From IMG/VR virus record IMGVR_UViG_3300037258_000232, positions 1 through 38,472 of that record: 38,472 nt of DNA; one strand, written 5' to 3'. Below are positions 7,217 to 13,270 of this stretch, in pieces. Below the pieces are notes generated by a model. The model was not told the DNA's origin. It ran no database searches and saw nothing but the letters and a program-made list of their open reading frames with translations. The translations under genes and the position numbers were made by a program. Positions within the stretch are counted from its first letter, which is position 1. Each line of letters starts with the position of its first letter. This DNA is from a virus.

Positions 7217-7245
7217 ATTGTACTTTCATAATGACAGTTTTACAA
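7217..7245 (-). promoter_or_regulatory. Promoter for HNH gene, leaderless (TTGTAA-17-TACAAT-6-ATG)
   Basis: On the minus strand TTGTAA (7240-7245) and TACAAT (7217-7222) are 17 bases apart, and the HNH ATG follows after six bases. Transcription should start at or next to the ATG. Confidence 0.7.
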
Positions 7246-7252
7246 GTTTTAA

Positions 7253-7360
7253 TCATAATCCTAGCACCATCCTTTCTGGGTGAAATATTAAGATGTATAA
7301 ACACCAGAGTACAACTCCTGTAAATAATAGCCAAAATGTCGTGTTAATCTTCGTCTTCAT
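7253..7360 (-). CDS. Single-span membrane micro-protein, 35 aa
   Basis: ATG 7360 follows an AGAGG site. The 35-aa product has a basic N terminus (MKTKINT) and one long hydrophobic segment (TFWLLFTGVVLWCLYILIF), then a short charged end. A small inner-membrane protein is the natural reading; the role is unknown. It lies in a run of tiny early genes just upstream of the homing endonuclease. Confidence 0.6.
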   Translation of the reverse strand: MKTKINTTFWLLFTGVVLWCLYILIFHPERMVLGL

Positions 7361-7391
7361 AGTCCACCTCTTGTAATTCCTCAAGGCTCAT
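7344..7391 (-). CDS. Possible 15-aa acidic peptide
   Basis: ATG 7391 has GGAAAG about eight bases upstream and encodes MSLEELQEVDYEDED before TAA, overlapping the following membrane micro-protein. It is very acidic. It may be a translated leader that couples the flanking membrane genes, or chance. Confidence 0.3.
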   Translation of the reverse strand: MSLEELQEVDYEDED

Positions 7392-7392
7392 A

Positions 7393-7557
7393 TTAGTCTT
7401 TCCAAGTGTTTAGTGCTGCTATAGCTATGAAAATCACGCCTACATTGAAGCAGATAGCTTCGACCCAATTTCCATAGGCCAGTATGTAAAAGGTGAAACA
7501 AGCTTGTACAGCTATCCACGCCCACTGGCTTTCAGTAATATCTTTAAGCTTTTGCAT
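7393..7557 (-). CDS. Two-span membrane micro-protein, 54 aa
   Basis: A GAAAGGAG site precedes ATG 7557, which lies within the 3' end of the zinc-ribbon gene (14-base overlap). The 54-aa product has two hydrophobic segments, about 12-28 (WAWIAVQACFTFYILAY) and 33-50 (AICFNVGVIFIAIAAL). It resembles small phage membrane proteins of unknown function. It could be an early holin-like or superinfection-exclusion protein, but nothing in the sequence decides this. Confidence 0.65.
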   Translation of the reverse strand: MQKLKDITESQWAWIAVQACFTFYILAYGNWVEAICFNVGVIFIAIAALNTWKD

Positions 7558-7723
7558 TTAATTTACTCCTTTCTTCTAATCCGCAGTCAGGACAAATCAA
7601 AGTTGCCAAATCCTCGCTGTCATCATTGACATAACAGTGAGCGTCTGCCCACCAGCTAGGCTTAGAATAGGTTAAATATTCTACCTCGGCATTCTCATGC
7701 TCGCATAAATCTTGGTCAATCAT
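7544..7723 (-). CDS. Small zinc-ribbon-like protein, 59 aa
   Basis: The start at ATG 7723 is preferred because AAAGGAG lies about nine bases upstream; an ATG at 7765 would read through an inverted repeat and has no site. The 59-aa protein has Cys7-x-His near the N terminus, His29-x-Cys31 (DAHCYV) and CPDC (44-47), a plausible zinc site. It is acidic in the middle. The stop overlaps the next membrane gene. The function is unknown. Confidence 0.65.
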   Translation of the reverse strand: MIDQDLCEHENAEVEYLTYSKPSWWADAHCYVNDDSEDLATLICPDCGLEERSKLNAKA

Positions 7724-7742
7724 TTCTATAAACTCCTTTCGT

Positions 7743-7925
7743 GGCTGCCCTGCCTTTAAGTACATACTCGCAAGCGTTACTTATCCAGCAGGGCAGTAAC
7801 ACCGCCTAAGCCACAACTCAGGCTTGGCTACATTCAAGTAGCCAGTGCTAGCAATAAGGCAAGCACTAAGTTGTGGCCTACGCCTTAGCTTCTTATGCTT
7901 TATTGCCAGTAACGGCTACTTGATT
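7743..7925. other. Highly structured noncoding element with alternative pairings
   Basis: About 200 bases here hold no convincing gene but many inverted repeats. There is a 9-bp outer dyad (7745-7753 with 7788-7796). A three-way junction is possible: P1 GCCACAACT 7810-7818 with 7869-7877, P2 GGCTAC 7826-7831 with 7838-7843, and P3 AGTGCT 7844-7849 with 7862-7867. A competing long-range pairing exists: 7834-7843 with 7914-7923 (10 bp) and 7851-7857 with 7900-7906 (7 bp). The two folds exclude each other. It may be a structured RNA in the early leader or a DNA site; it resembles no family I know. Confidence 0.6.
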
Positions 7926-7931
7926 AAATTG

Positions 7932-8123
7932 TTAAAAAGGTATATTTTCCAGCAGTTTGCGCTCTTCTGCAAGTGCCTGCTCAGCTTCAACTGTACCAGT
8001 TATCAGCTTTTCAATTTCGGCCATGATGTCCTCAGGATAGCCGTGGCACTTCTCGTAAAAGAAATCTTTAGCTAGCTGGTCCGTCCAGCCATATTTTATA
8101 GCGTCTTGGATTGTAGTTGTCAT
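7932..8123 (-). CDS. Hypothetical helical protein, 63 aa
   Basis: ATG 8123 follows a strong GGAGG site. The 63-aa product is acidic and helical (DIMAEIEKLITGTVEAEQAL, EERKLLENI) and ends PF, with no Cys motif or membrane span. It lies between the structured noncoding element and a small membrane protein gene. No family was recognised. Confidence 0.65.
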   Translation of the reverse strand: MTTTIQDAIKYGWTDQLAKDFFYEKCHGYPEDIMAEIEKLITGTVEAEQALAEERKLLENIPF

Positions 8124-8176
8124 AATTGGTAATCCTCCAGCGTTAAAATTAATGCTATCTCTTGCGCTAAATTCAT
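8120..8176 (-). CDS. Possible 18-aa coupled leader peptide
   Basis: ATG 8176 follows a GAGGTGGAG site and encodes 18 residues (MNLAQEIALILTLEDYQL) ending in TGA that overlaps the next ATG at 8123. The strong site and ATGA overlap favour translation; the peptide itself is uninformative. Confidence 0.35.
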   Translation of the reverse strand: MNLAQEIALILTLEDYQL

Positions 8177-8197
8177 TTGTAAAACTCCACCTCTCAA

Positions 8198-8443
8198 TTA
8201 AATTATTGATTTTACGATGCTAGGCCACATCGGTAATGCCCAATTTACTATGAAGTAAATATTGATAATCACGCTGATAGCTAGCTTGTGTCGCTTAACC
8301 AAGTGCCAGACTAATTTGCCTGTGCTAATCTTGCTAAGCTCTCGTTGCTGATAGTTCTTCAAACCATCACGACTAACTGCTGTTTTGTCTACTTTGCCAG
8401 CTTCATATTTCATGCCGTCAGTAGAATTTTTAGCTAAAGTCAT
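8198..8443 (-). CDS. Membrane-anchored hypothetical protein, 81 aa
   Basis: ATG 8443 with a GGGTGAG site is preferred over GTG 8452, which would sit too close to it. The first 55 residues are soluble and basic (MKYEAGKVDKTAVSRDGLKN, WHLVKRHKL). Residues about 56-78 form a membrane span (AISVIINIYFIVNWALPMW). The topology suggests a cytoplasmic head with a C-terminal anchor. The function is unknown. Upstream lies a 270-base stretch without a gene. Confidence 0.6.
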   Translation of the reverse strand: MTLAKNSTDGMKYEAGKVDKTAVSRDGLKNYQQRELSKISTGKLVWHLVKRHKLAISVIINIYFIVNWALPMWPSIVKSII

Positions 8444-8452
8444 TTTGCTCAC

Positions 8453-8722
8453 CCTTTCTTGTTTGTTATCTTAACTGCTTACGCCTAGTCGGTACGTTAT
8501 GACCAGTGCTCGACGCACCAAGCCTGTTCTGTACACGCAACCACTGCAATCTATGTGGTTTACTGCATTATTGTGCCTATAGCTGTACTTGGTTTAGTTA
8601 TCTGGTATTCAGAGCTTCTTACGCTCTCGACCAGGTGCAAGCAGTTAAGTTGTTAATATTGTTTTCATTCAATCACTCATCTGTCAGCCTTAGCGGTGTT
8701 AATGTGGACTTAAACGTCCTTT
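8453..8722. other. 270-bp noncoding segment with nested inverted repeats
   Basis: No supported ORF is present. Nested dyads fit one folded RNA: an 11-bp outer stem (8470-8480 with 8639-8649), ACCAAG 8517-8522 with CTTGGT 8588-8593, AACCAC 8539-8544 with GTGGTT 8555-8560, and a small AGAGC/GCTCT hairpin near 8608-8624. The segment also carries one copy of a 29-bp element repeated in inverted orientation at 9224-9252. It could be a noncoding RNA or a long regulatory leader within the leftward early transcript. Confidence 0.5.
8668..8696 (+). repeat. 29-bp element, inverted partner at 9224-9252
   Basis: These 29 bases match the reverse complement of 9224-9252 at 24 positions, and all five differences are transitions. 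Both copies are noncoding and flank the two-gene unit at 8723-9207. Transition-only divergence suggests conserved base pairing or an old duplication. Confidence 0.7.
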
Positions 8723-9067
8723 TTACTCTTCTGTACCGCTTTCGGTTATCTCTTTGAAGTAACGACCTACTTTTTGCTTTAAGAAAACAGAACGAGGAGT
8801 TGTGCTAGCGTTGGTGGTTAAACCAATTCTTCGCTCAACATCTGCAAGTGTTAAATGATGCGGCTTGCCATCTACGGTTGTAAACGTGCCGCTCATTAAT
8901 TCAACTAAGTGCAATCGAGCATAAAACTCTTTGTAGTTAGTTTTAGTGATAGTTCCGATACCAACAAACATGGTTGACCAAATTAGAGTATCGGTAACTG
9001 TCCACTCACTTTTCGTTGTCAATTTCTTGTAGTCTTTACATTTCTCAATATTCCAGTTAAGAGCCAT
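8723..9067 (-). CDS. Hypothetical early protein, 114 aa
   Basis: ATG 9067 overlaps the upstream stop (TAATG) and has AAGGAG about ten bases before it. The 114-aa protein is basic at both ends, with a central region TKTNYKEFYARLHLVELMSG and a DVERRIGLTTN segment that could be a helical DNA-binding unit. No family was recognised. As the second gene after the first early promoter it may be a host-takeover protein, which is inference from position only. Confidence 0.65.
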   Translation of the reverse strand: MALNWNIEKCKDYKKLTTKSEWTVTDTLIWSTMFVGIGTITKTNYKEFYARLHLVELMSGTFTTVDGKPHHLTLADVERRIGLTTNASTTPRSVFLKQKVGRYFKEITESGTEE

Positions 9068-9207
9068 TACAGCATCTCCTTTAAGTCTTTGAACGCCTGG
9101 ACCTGATAGTCGTAGAGTTCAAGCTTACCGTCTGCCGCAAGCATTTCTGCCCACTGGATTGCTGAGCGAATAGCTCTTGCCTGTTCATCGGTTAGTTCTA
9201 GTGTCAT
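9067..9207 (-). CDS. First leftward early gene, 46 aa
   Basis: ATG 9207 (AAGTGAG site about nine bases upstream) encodes 46 residues, all predicted helical (DEQARAIRSAIQWAEMLAAD, QVQAFKDLKEML). It ends at TAA overlapping the next ATG. It is the first gene after promoter 9330-9358, with an untranslated leader of about 115 bases that carries one copy of the 29-bp inverted element. The function is unknown. Confidence 0.65.
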   Translation of the reverse strand: MTLELTDEQARAIRSAIQWAEMLAADGKLELYDYQVQAFKDLKEML

Positions 9208-9223
9208 GGTGATTTCTCACTTT

Positions 9224-9252
9224 CTGCTAAGACTGACGAACGAGTGATTGAA
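9224..9252 (-). repeat. 29-bp element, inverted partner at 8668-8696
   Basis: This is the partner of 8668-8696, lying in the untranslated leader of the first early transcript. In a single leftward RNA the two copies could pair over about 550 bases, enclosing the two small genes between them. Confidence 0.7.
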
Positions 9253-9329
9253 TTGTTAAAGTGCTTTGGTGATGTTGACGGTAACTGCTATATAGCTTTG
9301 TTATGTGTCCGTTCTATCTCACCTTAAAC

Positions 9330-9358
9330 AGTGTATCACAGCAAAGATATCATGTCAA
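9330..9358 (-). promoter_or_regulatory. Early leftward promoter P2 (TTGACA-17-TACACT)
   Basis: On the minus strand TTGACA (9353-9358) and TACACT (9330-9335) are 17 bases apart, matching the architecture of the promoter at 5044-5072. It drives the genes from 9207 leftward and borders the iteron block. Confidence 0.8.
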
Positions 9359-9394
9359 GAATAAAGTCATAAATAGTGTTGTAAAATATGTCAT

Positions 9395-9687
9395 GTAAAC
9401 CAGGTTGTAAACCACTATATACAGTATACAAGTTATGTGTTATAACATACATTTCTAAGGTGAGGAGTTGCAAAAAAATAACACAGACCTACCTTTTTTC
9501 TTGTAAACCATACTCATAATTATGTTATATGTACGCAGGTGAGGCCAAATAGCAGTGCATGAGTAGGTACGTAATGACACGTGCATATAAGAACTTAAAG
9601 AATCATGGTTTACGGTTTACATACAGATAGGCTAAGAAGTGAGATATTATGGTTTACTCAATGGTTTACGGTGCATTTATGGTTTAC
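9395..9687. repeat. Iteron cluster, probable replication origin or operator array
   Basis: Eight-base iterons are present in two orientations. GTAAACCA lies at 9395-9402, 9407-9414 and 9503-9510. TGGTTTAC lies at 9606-9613, 9650-9657, 9662-9669 and 9680-9687, and a 7-base copy GGTTTAC at 9614-9620. Several are spaced by 12 bases. The two groups face each other across AT-rich DNA in a noncoding region between the leftward early promoter and the rightward replication genes. This layout is typical of iteron origins bound by an initiator; a repressor operator array is the alternative. Confidence 0.75.
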
Positions 9688-9723
9688 GTATATCAATGCT
9701 TAAGCTTTTGTTTAATTGCTTAA

Positions 9724-9772
9724 TGACCACCCCGAACAACAACAAACGTTGGTCATGATTGTTATCGTTTGT
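9724..9772. other. Dyad block next to iterons
   Basis: Interlaced inverted repeats TGACCA (9724-9729) with TGGTCA (9750-9755) and ACAAACG (9742-9748) with CGTTTGT (9766-9772) are followed by a G-rich run (GGGGCGGG) and A-tracts. Such features are common beside origins. The stretch from here to 9877 has no other gene. Confidence 0.5.
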
Positions 9773-9877
9773 GGGGCGGGTGATTTTGAGAACTTTTGTT
9801 ATATATGCTCACGATATCTTCCCAAAAAAAATCATGAAAAACACGACTTGCCAAATGCCCAAAATATGACGAAGTAA

Positions 9878-10018
9878 ATGACCAAAAATTTCGCCGATTT
9901 TAGCTTCGTATTTGACCCAAAAAACACCACTGATTTAGGCCCTGAAATTGGCCCCGAAACCACCCCAGATTCTGCCTTAAAAGAGGCCGCCGCAGGCAAG
10001 CGAATTGGTGTGTTATAA
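9878..10018 (+). CDS. Small rightward protein, 46 aa
   Basis: ATG 9878 opens a 46-codon frame with coding-like composition. The first part is aromatic (NFADFSFVFDPKNTTDL), followed by a Pro/Glu-rich linker and a basic helical end (LKEAAAGKRIGVL). There is no Shine-Dalgarno sequence; TATGAC lies seven bases before the ATG, consistent with a leaderless start, though no -35 is evident. It is the first rightward gene beyond the iterons, a position where small initiator accessory or regulatory proteins occur. The function is unknown. Confidence 0.5.
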   Translation: MTKNFADFSFVFDPKNTTDLGPEIGPETTPDSALKEAAAGKRIGVL

Positions 10019-10019
10019 T
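10011..10019 (+). promoter_or_regulatory. Extended -10 promoter TGTTATAAT
   Basis: A perfect extended -10 (TG-T-TATAAT) overlaps the end of the 46-aa gene and lies about 37 bases before ATG 10056. No good -35 is visible, as is usual for extended -10 promoters. Confidence 0.6.
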
Positions 10020-10055
10020 TCGAGCAATAACGTAAGCAGAAAGGTATCAGACAGG

Positions 10056-11039
10056 ATGAGAATAGGAACGATTGAACACCTGGATTTTCCAGTTACTATG
10101 TGGGAGCCTCATAAAGCGCCAGCCTGGAATCATAACCCGACTATCACGAGGGACGACAAGGACCAGGTTTGGATTGGCGTGAGGCACCACGATTTGCTGC
10201 CGCTGACAGTTCACCTTGACCCGACTAACCCGAATGCGAATGAGCCGAGCAGGTTTATGGTGGGGAAGCTTAATGAGAAAACGCTGGAGGTCAGCGACTT
10301 AAAATTGATTGTCCCAGAGCCTGGTAGCTCGGAGTTTTTAGTGAAACATAACACTGAGGACGTGCGGATATTTTGGCGCTATGACGGGCTGCATGGCATC
10401 GGCGTTATCTTCACTCCGCAGGGTATTACGCAGGGTGAGATATTGATTGATTATTTCAATGGCACCTACAAATTGCTACATGATTACGGGCAGCCCTACA
10501 AGCACACCGAGAAAAACTGGTCGCCGCCCACTCAGACTACCGAGGCTTTCGACTTCATTTACAGCCAGTGTGAGGTGGTGAAATACGGGCGACCACGCAA
10601 GGGCGAATCGTACAAGGGTGAGATTCATGGTGGTAGCCAGCTCTTGCCATACAAAGACGGCTGGATAAGCATAGCCCACAGGGTTACTCCAGTGGTTGGT
10701 TTGACGTGGCGCTGGTACCTTACGGTGGCTCGGCTGCACGACTACAACGGCAAGGTTACGCACATCTCTCAATTCTTTGATTTTGGGACTGGCTGGCGAG
10801 AGAATTTGCAGGAGTCAGTGGAGTATGTCAGCGGTGCTATCTGGACCGAAAAGGACAAGGAATTATTGCTATCTCTTGGGGTGCGTGATGAGACGTGTGG
10901 ATTCGTGAGGTTACCAATTAGCGCTTTGAAATGGCAAGAACCAGGTGGCTATTACCACAAGTTTGAGCTTGATAATAGTCTCAAAAAAATCGTCAAAGAA
11001 CACGCTGGGCAGAAACCATTTGCTGGCTTTCTGTTGTAG
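10056..11039 (+). CDS. GH130-like five-bladed beta-propeller protein, copy A
   Basis: The start at ATG 10056 gives 327 aa and follows AGAAAGG; a TTG at 10005 would overlap the promoter. The sequence has the hallmarks of the GH43/GH130-type propeller superfamily: TEDVRIFWR (100-108, the E-D-x-R motif), EKNWSPP (152-158), FDFIYS and GGSQ after His191. GH130 enzymes are mannoside phosphorylases or hydrolases. Related propellers with the EKNW motif occur beside glycosyltransferases in surface-glycan clusters. A paralogue lies at 14042-14995 on the other strand. A role in cleaving or remodelling host or phage glycans is inferred; catalytic competence is unproven. Confidence 0.7.
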   Translation: MRIGTIEHLDFPVTMWEPHKAPAWNHNPTITRDDKDQVWIGVRHHDLLPLTVHLDPTNPNANEPSRFMVGKLNEKTLEVSDLKLIVPEPGSSEFLVKHNTEDVRIFWRYDGLHGIGVIFTPQGITQGEILIDYFNGTYKLLHDYGQPYKHTEKNWSPPTQTTEAFDFIYSQCEVVKYGRPRKGESYKGEIHGGSQLLPYKDGWISIAHRVTPVVGLTWRWYLTVARLHDYNGKVTHISQFFDFGTGWRENLQESVEYVSGAIWTEKDKELLLSLGVRDETCGFVRLPISALKWQEPGGYYHKFELDNSLKKIVKEHAGQKPFAGFLL

Positions 11040-11100
11040 AATTGTCATGGATTAACTGTAGTCTAGTGTCGGACCTTTTCCATAAGCACTATATGTGGTC

Positions 11101-11129
11101 TTGCCAACCCGATTTTTCGAGCCTATAGT
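11101..11129 (+). promoter_or_regulatory. Promoter TTGCCA-17-TATAGT before SF3 helicase
   Basis: TTGCCA (11101-11106) and TATAGT (11124-11129) are 17 bases apart. ATG 11140 is ten bases downstream, leaving a leader of only a few bases and no Shine-Dalgarno sequence. Confidence 0.7.
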
Positions 11130-11139
11130 TAGCAGTCCG

Positions 11140-12501
11140 ATGCCCAGCACTAAGACGAAAGCCGAAGAACAGAAAGCCCTAGATATTGCTCATATCCAGA
11201 AAGCCGTACAGATGTGCCGCTTTAAAGGGTCGCCATTTTACGTGGCTGATAATGGCTACTGGCAACCGCTAAACGAGGACAAATTCAGGCAGCTTGCCTA
11301 TGAGCTTTTGCCTACACCGATGCGTTCACGAGTTAACGAGGCTTGGGACTACATTCAGTACGGCGTAAAAGACCTGACACAGTATGCCCAATATATCCGT
11401 ATGGGCGACCTCGTTTGGGACACAAAAATGGTTGGCTTCACACAGGATGTGGCCGCCGAGGATTGCGTTTATGCTACGCCAATTACGCCTGATTTGGAAC
11501 CAGAAGTGAGTGAATTTATCCTCGACATTGCCAAGCGAGATGATGCTATTTACGGCGATATTTTGCAGACGATTGCGCCTGTTTTTCTGAGTCATAAGCC
11601 AGCTGGCGTGATTTGGTGGAAAGGCATGGGAGCTAACGGCAAGACCACGCTAGCTCAGGTTATATACGACCTTTTCCCAGGTTTCATTAGCAACTTAACA
11701 ATCAAGCAAATTGAGGACGAGCGAGACGCACCAGTGCTCAATGGTATGCTGGCGAACATCGTGAAGGAATCATCTGACGGCTATATTCAGGATTCCAAAG
11801 CCTACAAATCTATTGGCACACATGAGGATTTTCCAGTCCACAAATTCCACTCTCAGCAGAGTGTCATGATTGATGGTGGCCTGCATCACCTCTACTCCTG
11901 TAACAATATCCCGACATTTGCCGACAAGTCTGAGGGCGCTCGCAGGCGCACGCTTATCATCCCATTTGAGGCGAAATTTGCTGATGACCCAACCTTTATC
12001 GAAAAGACTTTTACGCCCGAATTTTACTCGCAACATCTTGGCCTTTTTCTCGAATATGCTAAGAAACTTAAGGAGCAAAATTATCACTACAAATTTGACG
12101 AGCATACCACAGACGTGAAAGCGCTCTACGATATTGGCACCAACAGTGCCGCTACCTACATGGATGAGCTGCTGGCTCAATATGTCTTTGGTTTTAGCTC
12201 TTATGGTAGCCTGTATATGGACTACGAGAACTGGTGCATTGACAATGGCTACACCACTCTTTCACGCTCGCATTTGCGCCGAGCCACCGAGGATTACGAG
12301 TTTCACAATACCACGGTCCGTGGTGAAGAGCAGCAGCTTATCAAGCGGTATGTAAAGCAGGGCTACACCTTTGACCAGTTGGAGCTTATTGGTGGGACGA
12401 GGCCAGGTATGTATCGCCAGATAAATGCCCCCAAAGAGTTGGTTGAAACTGAAAAAGCCAGCACGGGCTTACAGGAGTTATTAGATGCCATCCCTGACTA
12501 A
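11140..12501 (+). CDS. SF3 / D5-like replicative helicase
   Basis: Starting at ATG 11140 (after the TATAGT promoter) the protein has 453 aa. Superfamily 3 motifs are in order: Walker A GMGANGKT (162-169), a Walker B-like region LANIVKESS (204-212), motif C LYSCNNIPTF (251-260) and the Arg cluster GARRRT (266-271). This matches D5-type phage and plasmid helicases that load at origins. The N-terminal 120 residues show no primase motifs, so a separate or host primase must serve. The C-terminal part contains a winged-helix-like segment (SRSHLRRATEDYEF). It is close to the iteron block, consistent with origin unwinding. Confidence 0.88.
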   Translation: MPSTKTKAEEQKALDIAHIQKAVQMCRFKGSPFYVADNGYWQPLNEDKFRQLAYELLPTPMRSRVNEAWDYIQYGVKDLTQYAQYIRMGDLVWDTKMVGFTQDVAAEDCVYATPITPDLEPEVSEFILDIAKRDDAIYGDILQTIAPVFLSHKPAGVIWWKGMGANGKTTLAQVIYDLFPGFISNLTIKQIEDERDAPVLNGMLANIVKESSDGYIQDSKAYKSIGTHEDFPVHKFHSQQSVMIDGGLHHLYSCNNIPTFADKSEGARRRTLIIPFEAKFADDPTFIEKTFTPEFYSQHLGLFLEYAKKLKEQNYHYKFDEHTTDVKALYDIGTNSAATYMDELLAQYVFGFSSYGSLYMDYENWCIDNGYTTLSRSHLRRATEDYEFHNTTVRGEEQQLIKRYVKQGYTFDQLELIGGTRPGMYRQINAPKELVETEKASTGLQELLDAIPD

Positions 12502-13270
12502 CCTGCTCGATATGATGCTTGTCATGGACTACAAAGAGTTCAAGATGATGGGCGACAGTGAGGGCATCAATGCCGATGCCAAAGTTGTGGCCGCCCTACT
12601 GGACCGCTGCTGCCATGCCAAAAGCACACGGGCAATCCACTTGGCATTTGAGCGCCTGGAGGGTGAGCAGCCGACCCCGATTCGGTTCGAGACTCCGAAG
12701 TTCTACACCAGGTTTCACAATGCCAAGCCATCAACCCAAATTGCGGCGTTTTCGTCTGCCTCGGCGGTGCCCACCCCCTCTGAGGTAGACGATGACCCCG
12801 AAATTACCTCGGATATTGCAGGCTCACTGCGTGTCACACTGGACGCACTGCGCCGACTGCCGAAATCAGACGTTGAAGCTTTGCTAACTTACCGAGCTGC
12901 CGTTGACAAAAAACTGCCTAAGGCTGGGCTGTCGGTCCAGAAAGCCAGCGTACGGAAAATCATAGCCGCTAATTTGCTTGTTATCGGGCATAGCGGCAAT
13001 ACCAATGCTATCGAGGAGATATTTTTACAAATTGAGGGTCAACTGGAAAAAGTCATTAAAGTGCTCGGCGGCCATGATGTCTATATAGACGACTACGCTA
13101 CGCTAGAAGCACCTATGAACGCCCAATTAATTGACGGAATTTGGGTGGCTGAAAACGAGGCTGTGACTAATATGTGGGTGGCGAGACTGGCACCCGAAGC
13201 CCAGCCAATAATTAACAAATCGCTAAGTTCCAAGTGGGACGAAATGAATAAAGGAGTAAAGAATGCTTAA
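12485..13270 (+). CDS. Hypothetical protein, possible small terminase subunit, 261 aa
   Basis: ATG 12485 has an AGGAG site and overlaps the helicase stop by 17 bases. Residues 30-70 (AKVVAALLDRCCHAKSTRAI, HLAFERLEGEQPTPI) resemble the segment AxxxLLxRxxxGxxxAIxxxxDRxEGKxP seen in several phage small-terminase-like proteins. An Ala/Ser/Pro linker, a helical middle (SDVEALLTYRAAVDKKL) and an acidic end follow. If it is TerS it is unusually far from the large terminase at 28.1 kb. A replication accessory is an alternative. The resemblance is short and the assignment weak. Confidence 0.5.
   Translation: MPSLTNLLDMMLVMDYKEFKMMGDSEGINADAKVVAALLDRCCHAKSTRAIHLAFERLEGEQPTPIRFETPKFYTRFHNAKPSTQIAAFSSASAVPTPSEVDDDPEITSDIAGSLRVTLDALRRLPKSDVEALLTYRAAVDKKLPKAGLSVQKASVRKIIAANLLVIGHSGNTNAIEEIFLQIEGQLEKVIKVLGGHDVYIDDYATLEAPMNAQLIDGIWVAENEAVTNMWVARLAPEAQPIINKSLSSKWDEMNKGVKNA

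Noticed and set aside
8560-8650. tRNA-like folding in the noncoding segment
   Set aside because: No 7-bp acceptor stem with a consistent T-arm (GTTCRA-type) or anticodon arm could be placed on either strand.
8506-8757. 83-aa plus-strand ORF across the noncoding segment
   Set aside because: It has no ribosome site, runs against the local transcription direction, is interrupted by inverted repeats and has implausible composition.
10005-11039. Longer start (TTG at 10005) for propeller copy A
   Set aside because: It would begin inside the end of the 46-aa gene and span the extended -10 box; ATG 10056 has a ribosome site and gives a length close to the paralogue.
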